The notes under the pieces are model-generated. The model was not told the DNA's origin and did no database searches. It worked only from the letters and a program-made list of their open reading frames with translations. The position numbers and the translations under genes were made by a program. This document shows, piece after piece, positions 52,026 through 60,544 of a stretch of DNA of 64,000 nucleotides (positions are counted from its first letter, which is position 1; the number at the start of each line of letters is the position of its first letter). This DNA is from Taibaiella sp. KBW10. Lineage in GTDB: Bacteria > Bacteroidota > Bacteroidia > Chitinophagales > Chitinophagaceae. The DNA lies in NCBI RefSeq assembly GCF_003852495.1, contig NZ_QAJI01000004.1:553388-617387 (forward strand), in the 5' to 3' direction.

Positions 52026-52280
52026 GGGCGCTAAAGAAAATTTCAGGCGAAAATATTACGTTAATTTTAATTATTTCCTAAAACGATCACATAAATAAAA
52101 TAATATATATTATTACCTAATGATCAAATTTATTAATCTGTAAAAAGCACAAATAACAATATTATTTACATATATTTTACTGCAAATATTTTACTTATCT
52201 TTCTTAGGGCACTATCAGGCTTATATATTTATCGTTATAAATTCTTTAGTATAGATAGTAGCGGCTTCCTTTCCTGCAAA
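52026..52280. other. AT-rich intergenic region, nothing recognised
   Basis: Upstream region of the coiled-coil protein gene; very AT-rich with no clear TAnnTTTG element in the correct orientation and no gene. Confidence 0.4.
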
Positions 52281-52317
52281 AAAAATCAGCAGCGAAAGGA
52301 GTCTTTCGCTGCTGATT
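52281..52317 (-). terminator. Terminator of the small Cys-rich exported protein gene
   Basis: Perfect 15-base arms (52284-52298, 52303-52317) around a 4-base loop; the minus strand continues into a run of T. Confidence 0.8.
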
Positions 52318-52420
52318 GCTTTAATGCGGATCATGAGGTGCAGATGATCGTTTGTGTTGTTTTTGTTTTTAGCCTAGGTAATGTGTTTGTATAACTGATC
52401 GGGAGATAAACCCGTTATAT

Positions 52421-52891
52421 TTAATAGAAAATGAGTTGGGCATATTCCTGGCAATTATTGGCCGGAATCCATCTTACCCTTATGTCGCTGCAACGCTCAC
52501 ATTGATACCCTAAACCCAGATAGCTATAGTTCAAGGGTAATGTACATGCGGGAGCAGGTTGCCCTACAACACCGGTCGTTGGGTTTTGACAAGCCGGAGA
52601 ACCGCTATAGATCAGGGCACCGGTAATGCCTTTAGGAATTGGAGGATAGGATCCGGGTAAGGGGAAAAACGTTGTATTCGCGTAAGTTGCGGTACCACCG
52701 GGTGCCAAAGACATTATCCCGCTCTGATAATTGCGGCCACAGACACAGATCTCATCTCCGATAACACTATAAAAGACAGGACAATTGGTTTGGTTAACAA
52801 CCCGCAGGGAATAAGCAGAGGGTGCTTGGGCAAATAAGGCACTGCTGCAAAGCAGCATCATTACAAATAAATATATTCTTTTCATAATCAT
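52421..52891 (-). CDS. Small Cys-rich exported protein, hypothetical
   Basis: 156 residues from the ATG at 52891 (an ATG 6 bases later is also possible; a TTG at 52897 is less likely). Signal peptide ends at about LFAQ. The mature ~130 residues have eight Cys (CPVF, CVCG, ACQ, ACT, QCERC, NCQ) which would form disulfides in the periplasm or outside, plus Gly/Pro-rich loops. No family recognised. Related Bacteroidota genomes often carry families of such proteins. Single gene with a terminator. Confidence 0.6.
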   Translation of the reverse strand: MIMKRIYLFVMMLLCSSALFAQAPSAYSLRVVNQTNCPVFYSVIGDEICVCGRNYQSGIMSLAPGGTATYANTTFFPLPGSYPPIPKGITGALIYSGSPACQNPTTGVVGQPAPACTLPLNYSYLGLGYQCERCSDIRVRWIPANNCQEYAQLIFY

Positions 52892-52897
52892 TTCCAA

Positions 52898-53525
52898 TTT
52901 TATAAACTCAAAAACCGGGAAAAACGTTTAGAAGGATAAAACATTTTTTTTGCAATAGCCACTTACAAGGCAAATGGTTTAAAACAAGTAAAGAGGGGCC
53001 TACTTTTTTCTAAAGGTTTTCGGATACATTCCTTTGATGTAAAATTCACAATATCAATAACTTATACAAAGGGGAAATCCCTTTTTTATAGAGAGCACAA
53101 AAAACTACTCTCTTATATGTGATTTAAAAAATACCCTAAAACATAATACTGGCATAAGCTGCAAAGGAAAAGAAGCCTATTTCTCAATTAAGTGTTTACT
53201 AAAAAAAAGCAGAACAAACAAAGGAATTCCTATATTTATTTAAGCAAAAAGGCGATCATTTTAAACAGTAAATGCCTAAAAATGAGTCAATTATATATAA
53301 TATTGTCATCACAGTATAAGCAACCATTTTGTTCATCCTTTTGTCCGGCAACAGAAAAACCCACCGGAAATTATCCGGGGTCATAAACTCATTGACGGAT
53401 ACTTTCTGAAATATATTCATGTGCAGCAAGGGCTACCCCACCCTCTAGTAACTAATCGCTCAAAAAAAGACCATTATCAGCATCATCTTGAAGTAGTGTA
53501 AAAGGTCTTCCCTTTTTATTCAAGC
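52898..53525. other. AT-rich intergenic region, nothing recognised
   Basis: About 630 bp. A 64-codon frame on the plus strand (53192-53386) has low-complexity Lys/Ser/Tyr composition and no signal or start context, so I do not call it a gene. Confidence 0.4.
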
Positions 53526-53554
53526 AAAAAAAAATCGGGGTTTAAAACCCCGAT
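53526..53554 (-). terminator. Terminator of the T9SS-exported beta protein gene
   Basis: Ten-base perfect arms (53534-53543, 53545-53554) with an ATCGGGG core and a T-run of eight on the minus strand. Confidence 0.85.
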
Positions 53555-53599
53555 CTCTCTTTTATTCAGAACTGTAATGAAACAGACTGAGTATAATTA

Positions 53600-55270
53600 T
53601 TATTGTTTTGCAATCACTTGCGTACTGTTTTTCTGACCATTAATGGTTGTGGTTAAAAAGTAGGTACCGGCATTCAGCTGATCCAGTCCGTCCATTTTAA
53701 CAAGATGATATCCTTTAGGAAGCGTTACCGTGCGTTGTGCAACCATACGGCCGGTTACGTCAGTAAGGCTCAGCTGTACCAAACCTTGCTCATTCATTGT
53801 TACTGTATTAGTAAACGCGGCATGAAAAGGATTAGGGTAAGCAACTGTCTGAACGGCTGCCGCTACATATTGGCTGGCATGTTTGCCACAATCAGCGTGA
53901 AACTGGGGAGGTGTTGAGCCACCGCCTCTAAACACAGGATTGTTCCATTTGTGGAAAGCATGATGTAGCAAATAGTTACTACTGCCGGAACTTTTTTCTG
54001 TGAAATAAGTCGCGTACAGGAAGTCCGGAGCTAATCCGCCCTGGCCGTCACTTATCTTACTGAATGCTATAGCAGAGACAGGGTAAGAAAATGAATTAAG
54101 AGAATTAGGCAAACGCATATAATCCGGAGCACTGATGAGTGATGTACCACTTTCTTTCATTTCCAGAGCAATGTATTGGGAGCCGATGCCACCCGTAGTA
54201 TACCAACCCACAGTAATCTGTCCGGTAGTACCACCCGCACCACCATCACCGTAGTGTAAAGCAGGTGCCGTCGCTTTGTATCTGCGGTCTGTCGCGGCAT
54301 TACCCAATGATCCGTTATTAACAATCACTGTTGCCGGAGCGCTTGCAGAATGATAATCCATATGGCGTACATAAATCCTGCTGCCATCGGTATAAGAATA
54401 AGCCCAGTTTTCTACATCATAGTGATCAGGACAATCCAGTACCAGATCGGAGATGGAGGCTGGTCCTGAATTTACATCTTCCACAAGAGCAGTCATGGTA
54501 GCGGTACTGCCAAAAGGAACAGCCAACAACACATTCCAGTCTAATACCGATTCAATGATCGTGCCGGTTGGTGGATTTTTATACACAAAATGTACATTAA
54601 GCGGTCCGGAGCTGTGGCTAAAAGCGACATCAGGACCTGAATATTTTTTGGTACCGGAAAGCGTGGTTATACCACTCCAGTTGCCTGCATTGCCCACCAT
54701 GGTTTGGATACCGATACCGGGATAGTCCCAGGTGATGGCTACGCCATAAAGTTTATGGCTATCCATACGTATACGGCCATAAGTGGATGAGCTGGATAAG
54801 TTGATAGTGGTTCCCAGGGATAAAGGGCTACCAGGCGAACCGGTCATATTGTATATATCAAGATAGTGGCCCCCCATACTAAAACTATAGTAAGAAACCA
54901 GTACCACATAATCACTGATATTGCCGTCCCATACAATGCCTACGTTTATATCTGTGGCATCCGGGTACTGAAATGCACCTTGAGAGACGGTGCTGGTGGG
55001 GTTAGAAGGATTGGTGAAATGATAAATAAATTCACCGGCTGTACCAGGAAGGTTAGAATTCCAGGCAGAAAGGTAAAGGTCTGTCAAACCGAAGCCGGTA
55101 TTAACATTTTTCATGGAGTAATTAGCGGTTCCGGTCGGTTTTTTGACCCCAAAAGGAGCATAAATGAATTCGCTGGCTAAAGGTGTGGTAAATACCTGTG
55201 CAGAAATTGTATCCGATCCGGCGATGAGTAGGGAAAGAGGAATGACCAACTTTTTTAGAGATTTTAACAT
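53600..55270 (-). CDS. T9SS-exported beta-rich protein, hypothetical
   Basis: 556 residues. Signal peptide (to about 24, ISAQ); mature sequence rich in Gly/Ser/Tyr strands with repeated 'D-x-x-x-W/Y' blocks (NWAYSYTDGSRIYVRHMDYH) that look like a beta-propeller, and a type-A sorting tail at about 475-556 (VAYPNPFHAAFTNTVTM ... GTYFLTTTINGQKNSTQVIA). Exported across the outer membrane and probably surface-attached. No catalytic motif found. Single gene with its own terminator. Confidence 0.7.
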   Translation of the reverse strand: MLKSLKKLVIPLSLLIAGSDTISAQVFTTPLASEFIYAPFGVKKPTGTANYSMKNVNTGFGLTDLYLSAWNSNLPGTAGEFIYHFTNPSNPTSTVSQGAFQYPDATDINVGIVWDGNISDYVVLVSYYSFSMGGHYLDIYNMTGSPGSPLSLGTTINLSSSSTYGRIRMDSHKLYGVAITWDYPGIGIQTMVGNAGNWSGITTLSGTKKYSGPDVAFSHSSGPLNVHFVYKNPPTGTIIESVLDWNVLLAVPFGSTATMTALVEDVNSGPASISDLVLDCPDHYDVENWAYSYTDGSRIYVRHMDYHSASAPATVIVNNGSLGNAATDRRYKATAPALHYGDGGAGGTTGQITVGWYTTGGIGSQYIALEMKESGTSLISAPDYMRLPNSLNSFSYPVSAIAFSKISDGQGGLAPDFLYATYFTEKSSGSSNYLLHHAFHKWNNPVFRGGGSTPPQFHADCGKHASQYVAAAVQTVAYPNPFHAAFTNTVTMNEQGLVQLSLTDVTGRMVAQRTVTLPKGYHLVKMDGLDQLNAGTYFLTTTINGQKNSTQVIAKQ

Positions 55271-55808
55271 GGGATAAATTGTTGATTAGTGAATAATATT
55301 TAAATAATCAATTGCCGATAGGTTATTAGCTATAAAACATGGATAATGGTACTTCCTTTTGAAGGCTATTATCCCGTTTTATCTACGGGCAAGCACCGAT
55401 GTCTACCGGTTCGTCTACTTTGTAAAATACCTGCCTCCTTCCAGGTCGTTTTAGGATATATTTTGGTTAACAGAAGGTTAAATATAATTATCATTTTTTT
55501 TAATTCCAAATGATATGATTTATTTAAAATGTTATAAAAAACTTAAAACCAGTGAAATAGAAGTAAAAGTGAATCTAGGCATAGGATACCATCGGAAGAA
55601 AAAATTATCGCAGCTAAAACATGAGCATATAACAATGCTGATAACCGGAACATTTGCGGACACGGAGCAAGATTGGGCTTAGGAAGGCCCGGAATTGATC
55701 GGGGCGGGGTAAATATGGGGAGACATAAAACACTTTTATACGGCCTTGGGTTTCAGCCCCCGGAACAAACGCCTGCCCTACTTCCCATATCCATTAAAGT
55801 GCAATAAC
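55271..55808. other. Intergenic region, nothing recognised
   Basis: 538 bp between two minus-strand genes; no gene, repeat or clear promoter seen. Confidence 0.4.
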
Positions 55809-56651
55809 TTATTGTTTGGCAAATGCCAACCTGAAGGCTTTGGGGCTTTTACCGCGCTGGGTTTTAAAAAATTTATTAAGATGGCTTTCATCGGTGAAAC
55901 CCAGCTCATCGGCGATTTCTGTAATACGCCTGTCGCTGTGTTTCAAGCGGTGTTCAATCAATGTGGTTTTATAATTATTGATAAATGATTGTAGGGTCTC
56001 GCCGCTATGTTTCTTAAAATATTTGCCCAGGTAATTTTCAGAGATGCCAAATGCTTTACAGATGCTTTCTGTACGGATTTTTTCAGGCTCATATATGTGG
56101 CACTGTATATAGTTGAGCATTTCAATAATACGCGCTTCTGAAGATTCATCAATATTCTGCGGCAGGTATTTGGCAATATTACGCGCCACCACCATAATCA
56201 ATGTGTTGACCAATTGTCCGGTCAGTTCGCCATGGTACAGGTCTTTGTTTACTGCCTCGCGGATCAGCGCTTCTACCAGCGGACGTACAAGTGTTTTATC
56301 GCTTTGGTTTTTTAAGATACAGCCCGGCTTATGGTTGGCATTTTGCAGGATAAATTCCAGCCGCTGTATATTTTCCTGAGAAAATCCATTCCCTTTCAGG
56401 TAAATATTACGGAAACGCAGGAAGAAAAACCGTGTGGTACTGTCGATAGAGAACTGGCTGCAGTCCTGTGGTGTCAGCAAAAACATGTGGTTTTCGTAAT
56501 ACGAAAAACGATGCTGGTTAATGCAGTGCTGCCCGCTTCCGGACAAGATAAACACCAATTCGAAAAAATTCTTTTTACCCTGCAGTTCAGGAAATGTATC
56601 AAGGGTTTCGAAATGGATGTTATAAGGTTCGTATAAAAAATTGGGCTTCAT
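55809..56651 (-). CDS. AraC-family transcriptional regulator
   Basis: 280 residues. An N-terminal AraC ligand-binding cupin (about 1-110, LVFILSGSGQHCINQHRFSY) and a C-terminal double HTH (about 175-280: IRTESICKAFGISENYLGKYFKKHSGETL, then ITEIADELGFTDESHLNKFFKTQRG with the family signature). It likely senses a small ligand and controls the divergent acetolactate decarboxylase operon starting 114 bases away, as well as itself. The ligand is unknown. Confidence 0.9.
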   Translation of the reverse strand: MKPNFLYEPYNIHFETLDTFPELQGKKNFFELVFILSGSGQHCINQHRFSYYENHMFLLTPQDCSQFSIDSTTRFFFLRFRNIYLKGNGFSQENIQRLEFILQNANHKPGCILKNQSDKTLVRPLVEALIREAVNKDLYHGELTGQLVNTLIMVVARNIAKYLPQNIDESSEARIIEMLNYIQCHIYEPEKIRTESICKAFGISENYLGKYFKKHSGETLQSFINNYKTTLIEHRLKHSDRRITEIADELGFTDESHLNKFFKTQRGKSPKAFRLAFAKQ

Positions 56652-56671
56652 ACCGACAAAATTAATAGGAG

Positions 56672-56679
56672 CAAATATA
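56672..56679 (-). promoter_or_regulatory. -7 element (TATATTTG) of the araC gene
   Basis: Minus-strand TATATTTG, 20 bases before the regulator start codon; back-to-back with the element at 56727-56734. Confidence 0.55.
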
Positions 56680-56726
56680 TACCTAATTAAAGCAATTTTA
56701 TACTACACAACAGCCATTTAACGGTA

Positions 56727-56734
56727 TATTTTTG
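56727..56734 (+). promoter_or_regulatory. -7 element (TATTTTTG) of the acetolactate decarboxylase operon
   Basis: Plus-strand TATTTTTG, 30 bases before the ATG at 56765. The 47 bases between this and the araC element are the likely operator zone. Confidence 0.55.
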
Positions 56735-56764
56735 CTTTATCAAATCAACAAAATACGATTAAGC

Positions 56765-57532
56765 ATGAGAGCAATAATAGGCGCAACGATTTTAATACTG
56801 GCGGCAACACCCCTCAAGGCGCAACAAAAAGCGGACAAAATTTTTCATTATTCGACTATGGATGCGATGCGCAACGGCGTATATACCGGCGGGCTCAGTG
56901 TAAAAGAGGCAAAGCAAAAGGGCGATTTCGGCTTAGGCACCTTCCATCTGCTGGATGGGGAACTGATTGCCCTAAACGGAACCATTTACCGGGTGGCCAC
57001 CGACGGCACTGTAGCGATAGCCAGTGATCAGCGCAGCATTCCTTTCGGTTCTTTTACCTTTTTCAAAGCAGACCATACTATAATATTAAAAGACATAAAC
57101 ACAATTGATGATTTACAAAAAGAGTTATTAAATCATCTGCCTTCTAAAAACCGTTTTTACGCCCTTAAAATTGAAGCTACTTTCAATAATATATCACTGG
57201 GAGGTGCGATCAAAACCCATGAATCGGATACTACCGGCATCGCTGCCTTTATGAAAAACAGACCGGTATATACCAAATCGAATGTCCGGGGCACCATCGT
57301 AGGCTTTTATAACCCGCCCTATATTAGCGGTATCGATCTGTCGCCTTTTCACTTTCATTTCCTTTCTACCGACAAAAACTTTGGCGGGCACTTAATGAAC
57401 GGAAAGCTATCTTCTGCAACAATCACGGTTTACGCAGATGAAAAAGACAGCTATGAGCTGGCGCTGCCAAACACAGACAATGCGGGATACCGGCGACACT
57501 GGAAAACATCTGAAACAACCGCTACATACTAA
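56765..57532 (+). CDS. Exported alpha-acetolactate decarboxylase
   Basis: 255 residues from ATG 56765; a longer frame starting at a TTG inside the -7 element is rejected. Family motifs: YSTMDAMRNGVYTGGLSVKE, GDFGLGTFHLLDGELI, and the zinc site His196, His198, His209 in SPFHFHFLSTDKNFGGHL, whose spacing equals that of the Bacillus enzyme. It decarboxylates 2-acetolactate to acetoin. Unlike the cytosolic enzymes, it has a clear signal peptide (IGATILILAATPLKAQ), so it acts in the periplasm or outside. It is followed 31 bases later by the cupin/MRJP gene and divergent from the araC gene. Confidence 0.88.
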   Translation: MRAIIGATILILAATPLKAQQKADKIFHYSTMDAMRNGVYTGGLSVKEAKQKGDFGLGTFHLLDGELIALNGTIYRVATDGTVAIASDQRSIPFGSFTFFKADHTIILKDINTIDDLQKELLNHLPSKNRFYALKIEATFNNISLGGAIKTHESDTTGIAAFMKNRPVYTKSNVRGTIVGFYNPPYISGIDLSPFHFHFLSTDKNFGGHLMNGKLSSATITVYADEKDSYELALPNTDNAGYRRHWKTSETTATY

Positions 57533-57563
57533 TTCTTAACCATACATTTTAATCTTTCACACA

Positions 57564-58967
57564 ATGAAAAGGACAAAGAAATTCCTGCTTTTAACGGCTA
57601 CAAGCCTACTCTTTAATCAGGCAAATGCACAAGAACGCATACTACAAACAGACTTTAGCAAAGGGAGCTGGGAACAAGTGGGCAAAGGCCTGCAGCGTAA
57701 ATGGGTAACCGGTTCTGAAAGCACTTTTGCCCATTGGAAAATGGATAAAGGTGCTCACGTACCGCCACATCAGCACCCTAACGAGCAGGTCACTTATATT
57801 ACCAGCGGCAGCGTAAAGGTGATTATGGATGGGAAAGATCATATTGTAAAAGCAGGGGGCGTACTCGTCATTCCTCCGAATACAACGCATGAATTTTTCT
57901 GCCTGGAAGATGGCACGGTAGACCTCGATTTTTTCGCCCCGGCCCGTAAAGATTGGATAGAAGGTACGGCCAATTATATTCCACAACAGCAACGTAGCAT
58001 AGAAAAGGTCGCACAATTTGATGATGTACGGCCGGGCAACGTAGCGGTAAGTAAAGATGGACGTGTGTTTGCCACCATTCATCCACTAGGTAATCCTAAG
58101 CAGCAATTGGTAGAGATTATAAATGGCAAAGCCATTCCTTTCCCCTCGCTTGCCCTTCAAAAAAACGGAAATCCGGCCAGTGATAAAACCTTTGATACCC
58201 CTCTGGGTATAACCGTAGACGATAATAACCAACTGTGGATGATCGATATGGGATTGGAACTGGGAAAAACCCGCTTATGGCGTTTCGATTTAAAAAAGAA
58301 TACTGTAGCAGAGACAATATACTTTTCTCCGGAAATCGCGCCTAAAGGAAGTTTTCTGCAGGATGTCGCTATTGATGCAAAAAGAGGATGGGCTTACCTG
58401 GCCGACATTACGAATCCGGGTATCATTACCTTGAATCTTAAAACAAAAAAGGCCCAAAGATTTAGCGGTCACGCAGCCTTGCAGGCAGAAGATGTGGATA
58501 TGATGATTGGCGGACGGGTTATCAACTTTGGTGGCAAACCGGCACGTGTCGGCATCAATCCGATTACGCTTTCAGCAGATGGAGAAACGCTTTTCTTCGG
58601 CTCTATGAATGGTACTACCTGGTATAAAGTACCGGCAAAACTATTTCGTGAAAACGCCGATGAGCTTACGATTGGCAATGCCATACAAAAATTTGGCGAC
58701 AAGCCTATCAGTGATGGGGTGGCAACAGATGCCCAAGGCAATCATTATATGACCAACCTGGGTGGCTATAGCATCAGCAAACTGGATGCAAAGGGCCAAC
58801 TCAGTAATTGGGTAACGGACAGGGCTTTGAACTGGCCGGATAATATAGCATTATCTCCGGATGGATACCTGTATATTTCGGTTAACCAACTATACACGAC
58901 GCCGGCCTTTACCGGTGGTACTGACCAGGGCAGACCACCCTATTTCATTTACCGTATCAAACTATAA
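57564..58967 (+). CDS. Exported cupin + major-royal-jelly/yellow-like fusion protein
   Basis: 467 residues. Signal peptide (to about 23, NANAQ), then a single cupin at about 45-125 with HQHPNEQ (His69, His71, Glu74) and PPNTTHEFF (His109). Residues ~147-467 resemble the MRJP/yellow beta-propeller: NQLWMIDMGLELGKTRLWRF, VDMMIGG..., GINPITLSADGETLFFGSMNG and ISDGVATDAQGNHYMTN. The cupin is likely a metal site and the propeller a ligand-binding or lactonase-like part. The combination is unusual. It lies between acetolactate decarboxylase and an oxidoreductase in one operon. Confidence 0.75.
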   Translation: MKRTKKFLLLTATSLLFNQANAQERILQTDFSKGSWEQVGKGLQRKWVTGSESTFAHWKMDKGAHVPPHQHPNEQVTYITSGSVKVIMDGKDHIVKAGGVLVIPPNTTHEFFCLEDGTVDLDFFAPARKDWIEGTANYIPQQQRSIEKVAQFDDVRPGNVAVSKDGRVFATIHPLGNPKQQLVEIINGKAIPFPSLALQKNGNPASDKTFDTPLGITVDDNNQLWMIDMGLELGKTRLWRFDLKKNTVAETIYFSPEIAPKGSFLQDVAIDAKRGWAYLADITNPGIITLNLKTKKAQRFSGHAALQAEDVDMMIGGRVINFGGKPARVGINPITLSADGETLFFGSMNGTTWYKVPAKLFRENADELTIGNAIQKFGDKPISDGVATDAQGNHYMTNLGGYSISKLDAKGQLSNWVTDRALNWPDNIALSPDGYLYISVNQLYTTPAFTGGTDQGRPPYFIYRIKL

Positions 58968-59033
58968 AAAAGCGGTTACCGATCTCAAAGCCGCCGCTGA
59001 ACCGTATATAAATAACATTTTAAAAATATTCTA

Positions 59034-60047
59034 ATGAAAGCCATCGGATTTAAAACCTCTTTGCCCCTTACCGAAGCGGAAAGTTTCCTCGCATTTGAAA
59101 AAGATATTCCCAGCCCTTTGGGGCACGACCTGCTGGTAAAAATAGAAGCTATCGGCATCAATCCGGTAGATTTCAAGATTCGTCAAAATAGCTTGAAAAA
59201 TCAGGTACTGGATAGCCCTAAAATAATCGGCTGGGATGCCGTGGGTACGGTAGCAGCAGTGGGCAACCAGGTTTCACTTTTCAAAATAGGCGATAAAGTT
59301 TTTTATGCAGGCGATATTAACAAAGATGGTTGCAACCAGGAATTCCAATTGGTTGATGAACGTATTGTGGGTTTTGCCCCTAGAAAGATAAGTGCCGCGG
59401 AAGCGGCTGCGATACCATTAACCGCACTTACTGCATTTGAATTATTATTTGACCGGATGCGGTTGCATCCGGAAAAGGACAAGGGCAAGTCAATCCTGAT
59501 TATCGGGGGTGCAGGCGGTGTAGGCTCTATTGCCATCCAAATAGCTAAAAAGCTTTTGGGTTTAACCGTAATTGCTACGGCATCAAGACCGGAAAGTATG
59601 GCCTGGTGTACGACACAAGGTGCCGATTTTGTGGTAAACCATAAAAACCTGGTAACAGAAGTAAGGCAGAGGGGCCACGAAACGGTAGATTTCATACTGG
59701 ATCTGGTTGATGTGAATCAGTATTGGGATGCTTTTGTACAGCTGATTAAACCACAGGGTAGCATCGGTAGCATCAGTGATCCGGTAGCACCGGTCAATCT
59801 TCGTCAGTTAAAGGGAAAGAGTGTCAGTTTCCATTGGGAGCTGATGTTTACCAGGAGTATGTTTCAAACGGATGATATGATCGGGCAGCATCATATACTG
59901 AATACTGTAGCGGAGCTTTTGGATAAGGGTATTCTACAAACCACGTTACAAAAAACCTTTAATGGGTTTAGCGTTGAGCATTTAAAAGCCGCGCACCATT
60001 TACAAGAGAGCGGCCAGACCATCGGAAAAACGGTTCTTGTATATTAA
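59034..60047 (+). CDS. Medium-chain dehydrogenase/reductase, quinone-oxidoreductase type
   Basis: 337 residues. GroES-like N-domain (KIEAIGINPVDFKIRQNS, GWDAVGTVAAVGNQVSLFKIGDKVFYAGD) and Rossmann domain with IIGGAGGVGSIAIQIAKKL near residue 155-173. Typical zinc ligands (GHE) are absent, so it is of the zinc-free quinone/enone reductase class (ZADH-like), NADPH-dependent in the cytosol. It is 66 bases after the cupin/MRJP gene, and is the last gene of the araC-linked operon. Its substrate is unknown; diketones such as diacetyl are a speculative fit. Confidence 0.85.
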   Translation: MKAIGFKTSLPLTEAESFLAFEKDIPSPLGHDLLVKIEAIGINPVDFKIRQNSLKNQVLDSPKIIGWDAVGTVAAVGNQVSLFKIGDKVFYAGDINKDGCNQEFQLVDERIVGFAPRKISAAEAAAIPLTALTAFELLFDRMRLHPEKDKGKSILIIGGAGGVGSIAIQIAKKLLGLTVIATASRPESMAWCTTQGADFVVNHKNLVTEVRQRGHETVDFILDLVDVNQYWDAFVQLIKPQGSIGSISDPVAPVNLRQLKGKSVSFHWELMFTRSMFQTDDMIGQHHILNTVAELLDKGILQTTLQKTFNGFSVEHLKAAHHLQESGQTIGKTVLVY

Positions 60048-60076
60048 TTTATCTGAAATCCGGATCTAGGCAACTA

Positions 60077-60113
60077 TTTTTTCGTCCTTTTATGGCCACA
60101 AAAGGACGAAAAA
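60077..60113 (+). terminator. Probable terminator of the araC-linked operon
   Basis: 14-15-base complementary arms (60077-60091, 60100-60113) built on TTCGTCCTTTT and its complement, 8-base loop; it lies 30 bases after the oxidoreductase stop. No T-run follows on the plus strand, so termination strength is uncertain. Confidence 0.5.
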
Positions 60114-60174
60114 TGCTATCGCTGTGATGAAAACAATAAGTAATCTGTACAAAACAGATCGCTTAGGACCGGTA

Positions 60175-60544
60175 TTATAAATCCGGCGTTAAGAAAATCA
60201 TTGGCTCGGTCGATAAAGGCGTAAACCATTGTCTGAGCGCAGCGAGTTTGGTTTGCGACCGACCGACACCTTGATTTTTAGCCATGGATTTATATAGCCT
60301 TGATTTTTGGGCGCTACCTTTTGCATCAAGGCAAAAGGTAGCATAACGATAAATGAAAACCAAAAGAATAAAGAAAGTCTTTATTTCCTAAAAGCGGATA
60401 CTCAATTAATTTTAATAGCGTCTTGATCCTGAAAATTAAAGGAAATGCAGCCAATAAGATTGATCGGAAGAAGACATATCGCAATCTTTCGCTATTGATC
60501 GGGCTGCTTCCTTTTACAGCATGCAAGCCCTGTGACGGAATATT
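60175..60544. other. Intergenic region with repeat-like elements
   Basis: No gene. It contains GAGCGCAGCGAG at about 60236-60247, also found inverted near 27647, and a perfect 12-bp inverted repeat at 60313-60342. Such phrases are typical of dispersed noncoding repeats in Bacteroidota genomes. Confidence 0.4.
60313..60342. repeat. Perfect 12-bp inverted repeat
   Basis: GCTACCTTTTGC at 60313-60324 and its complement at 60331-60342 with a 6-base loop (ATCAAG); no neighbouring stop codon nearby, so it is more likely a dispersed repeat than a terminator. Confidence 0.55.

Noticed and set aside
53192-53386. 64-codon plus-strand frame
   Set aside because: Low-complexity Lys/Ser/Tyr composition in AT-rich DNA, no signal or start context; random frames of this size are common there.
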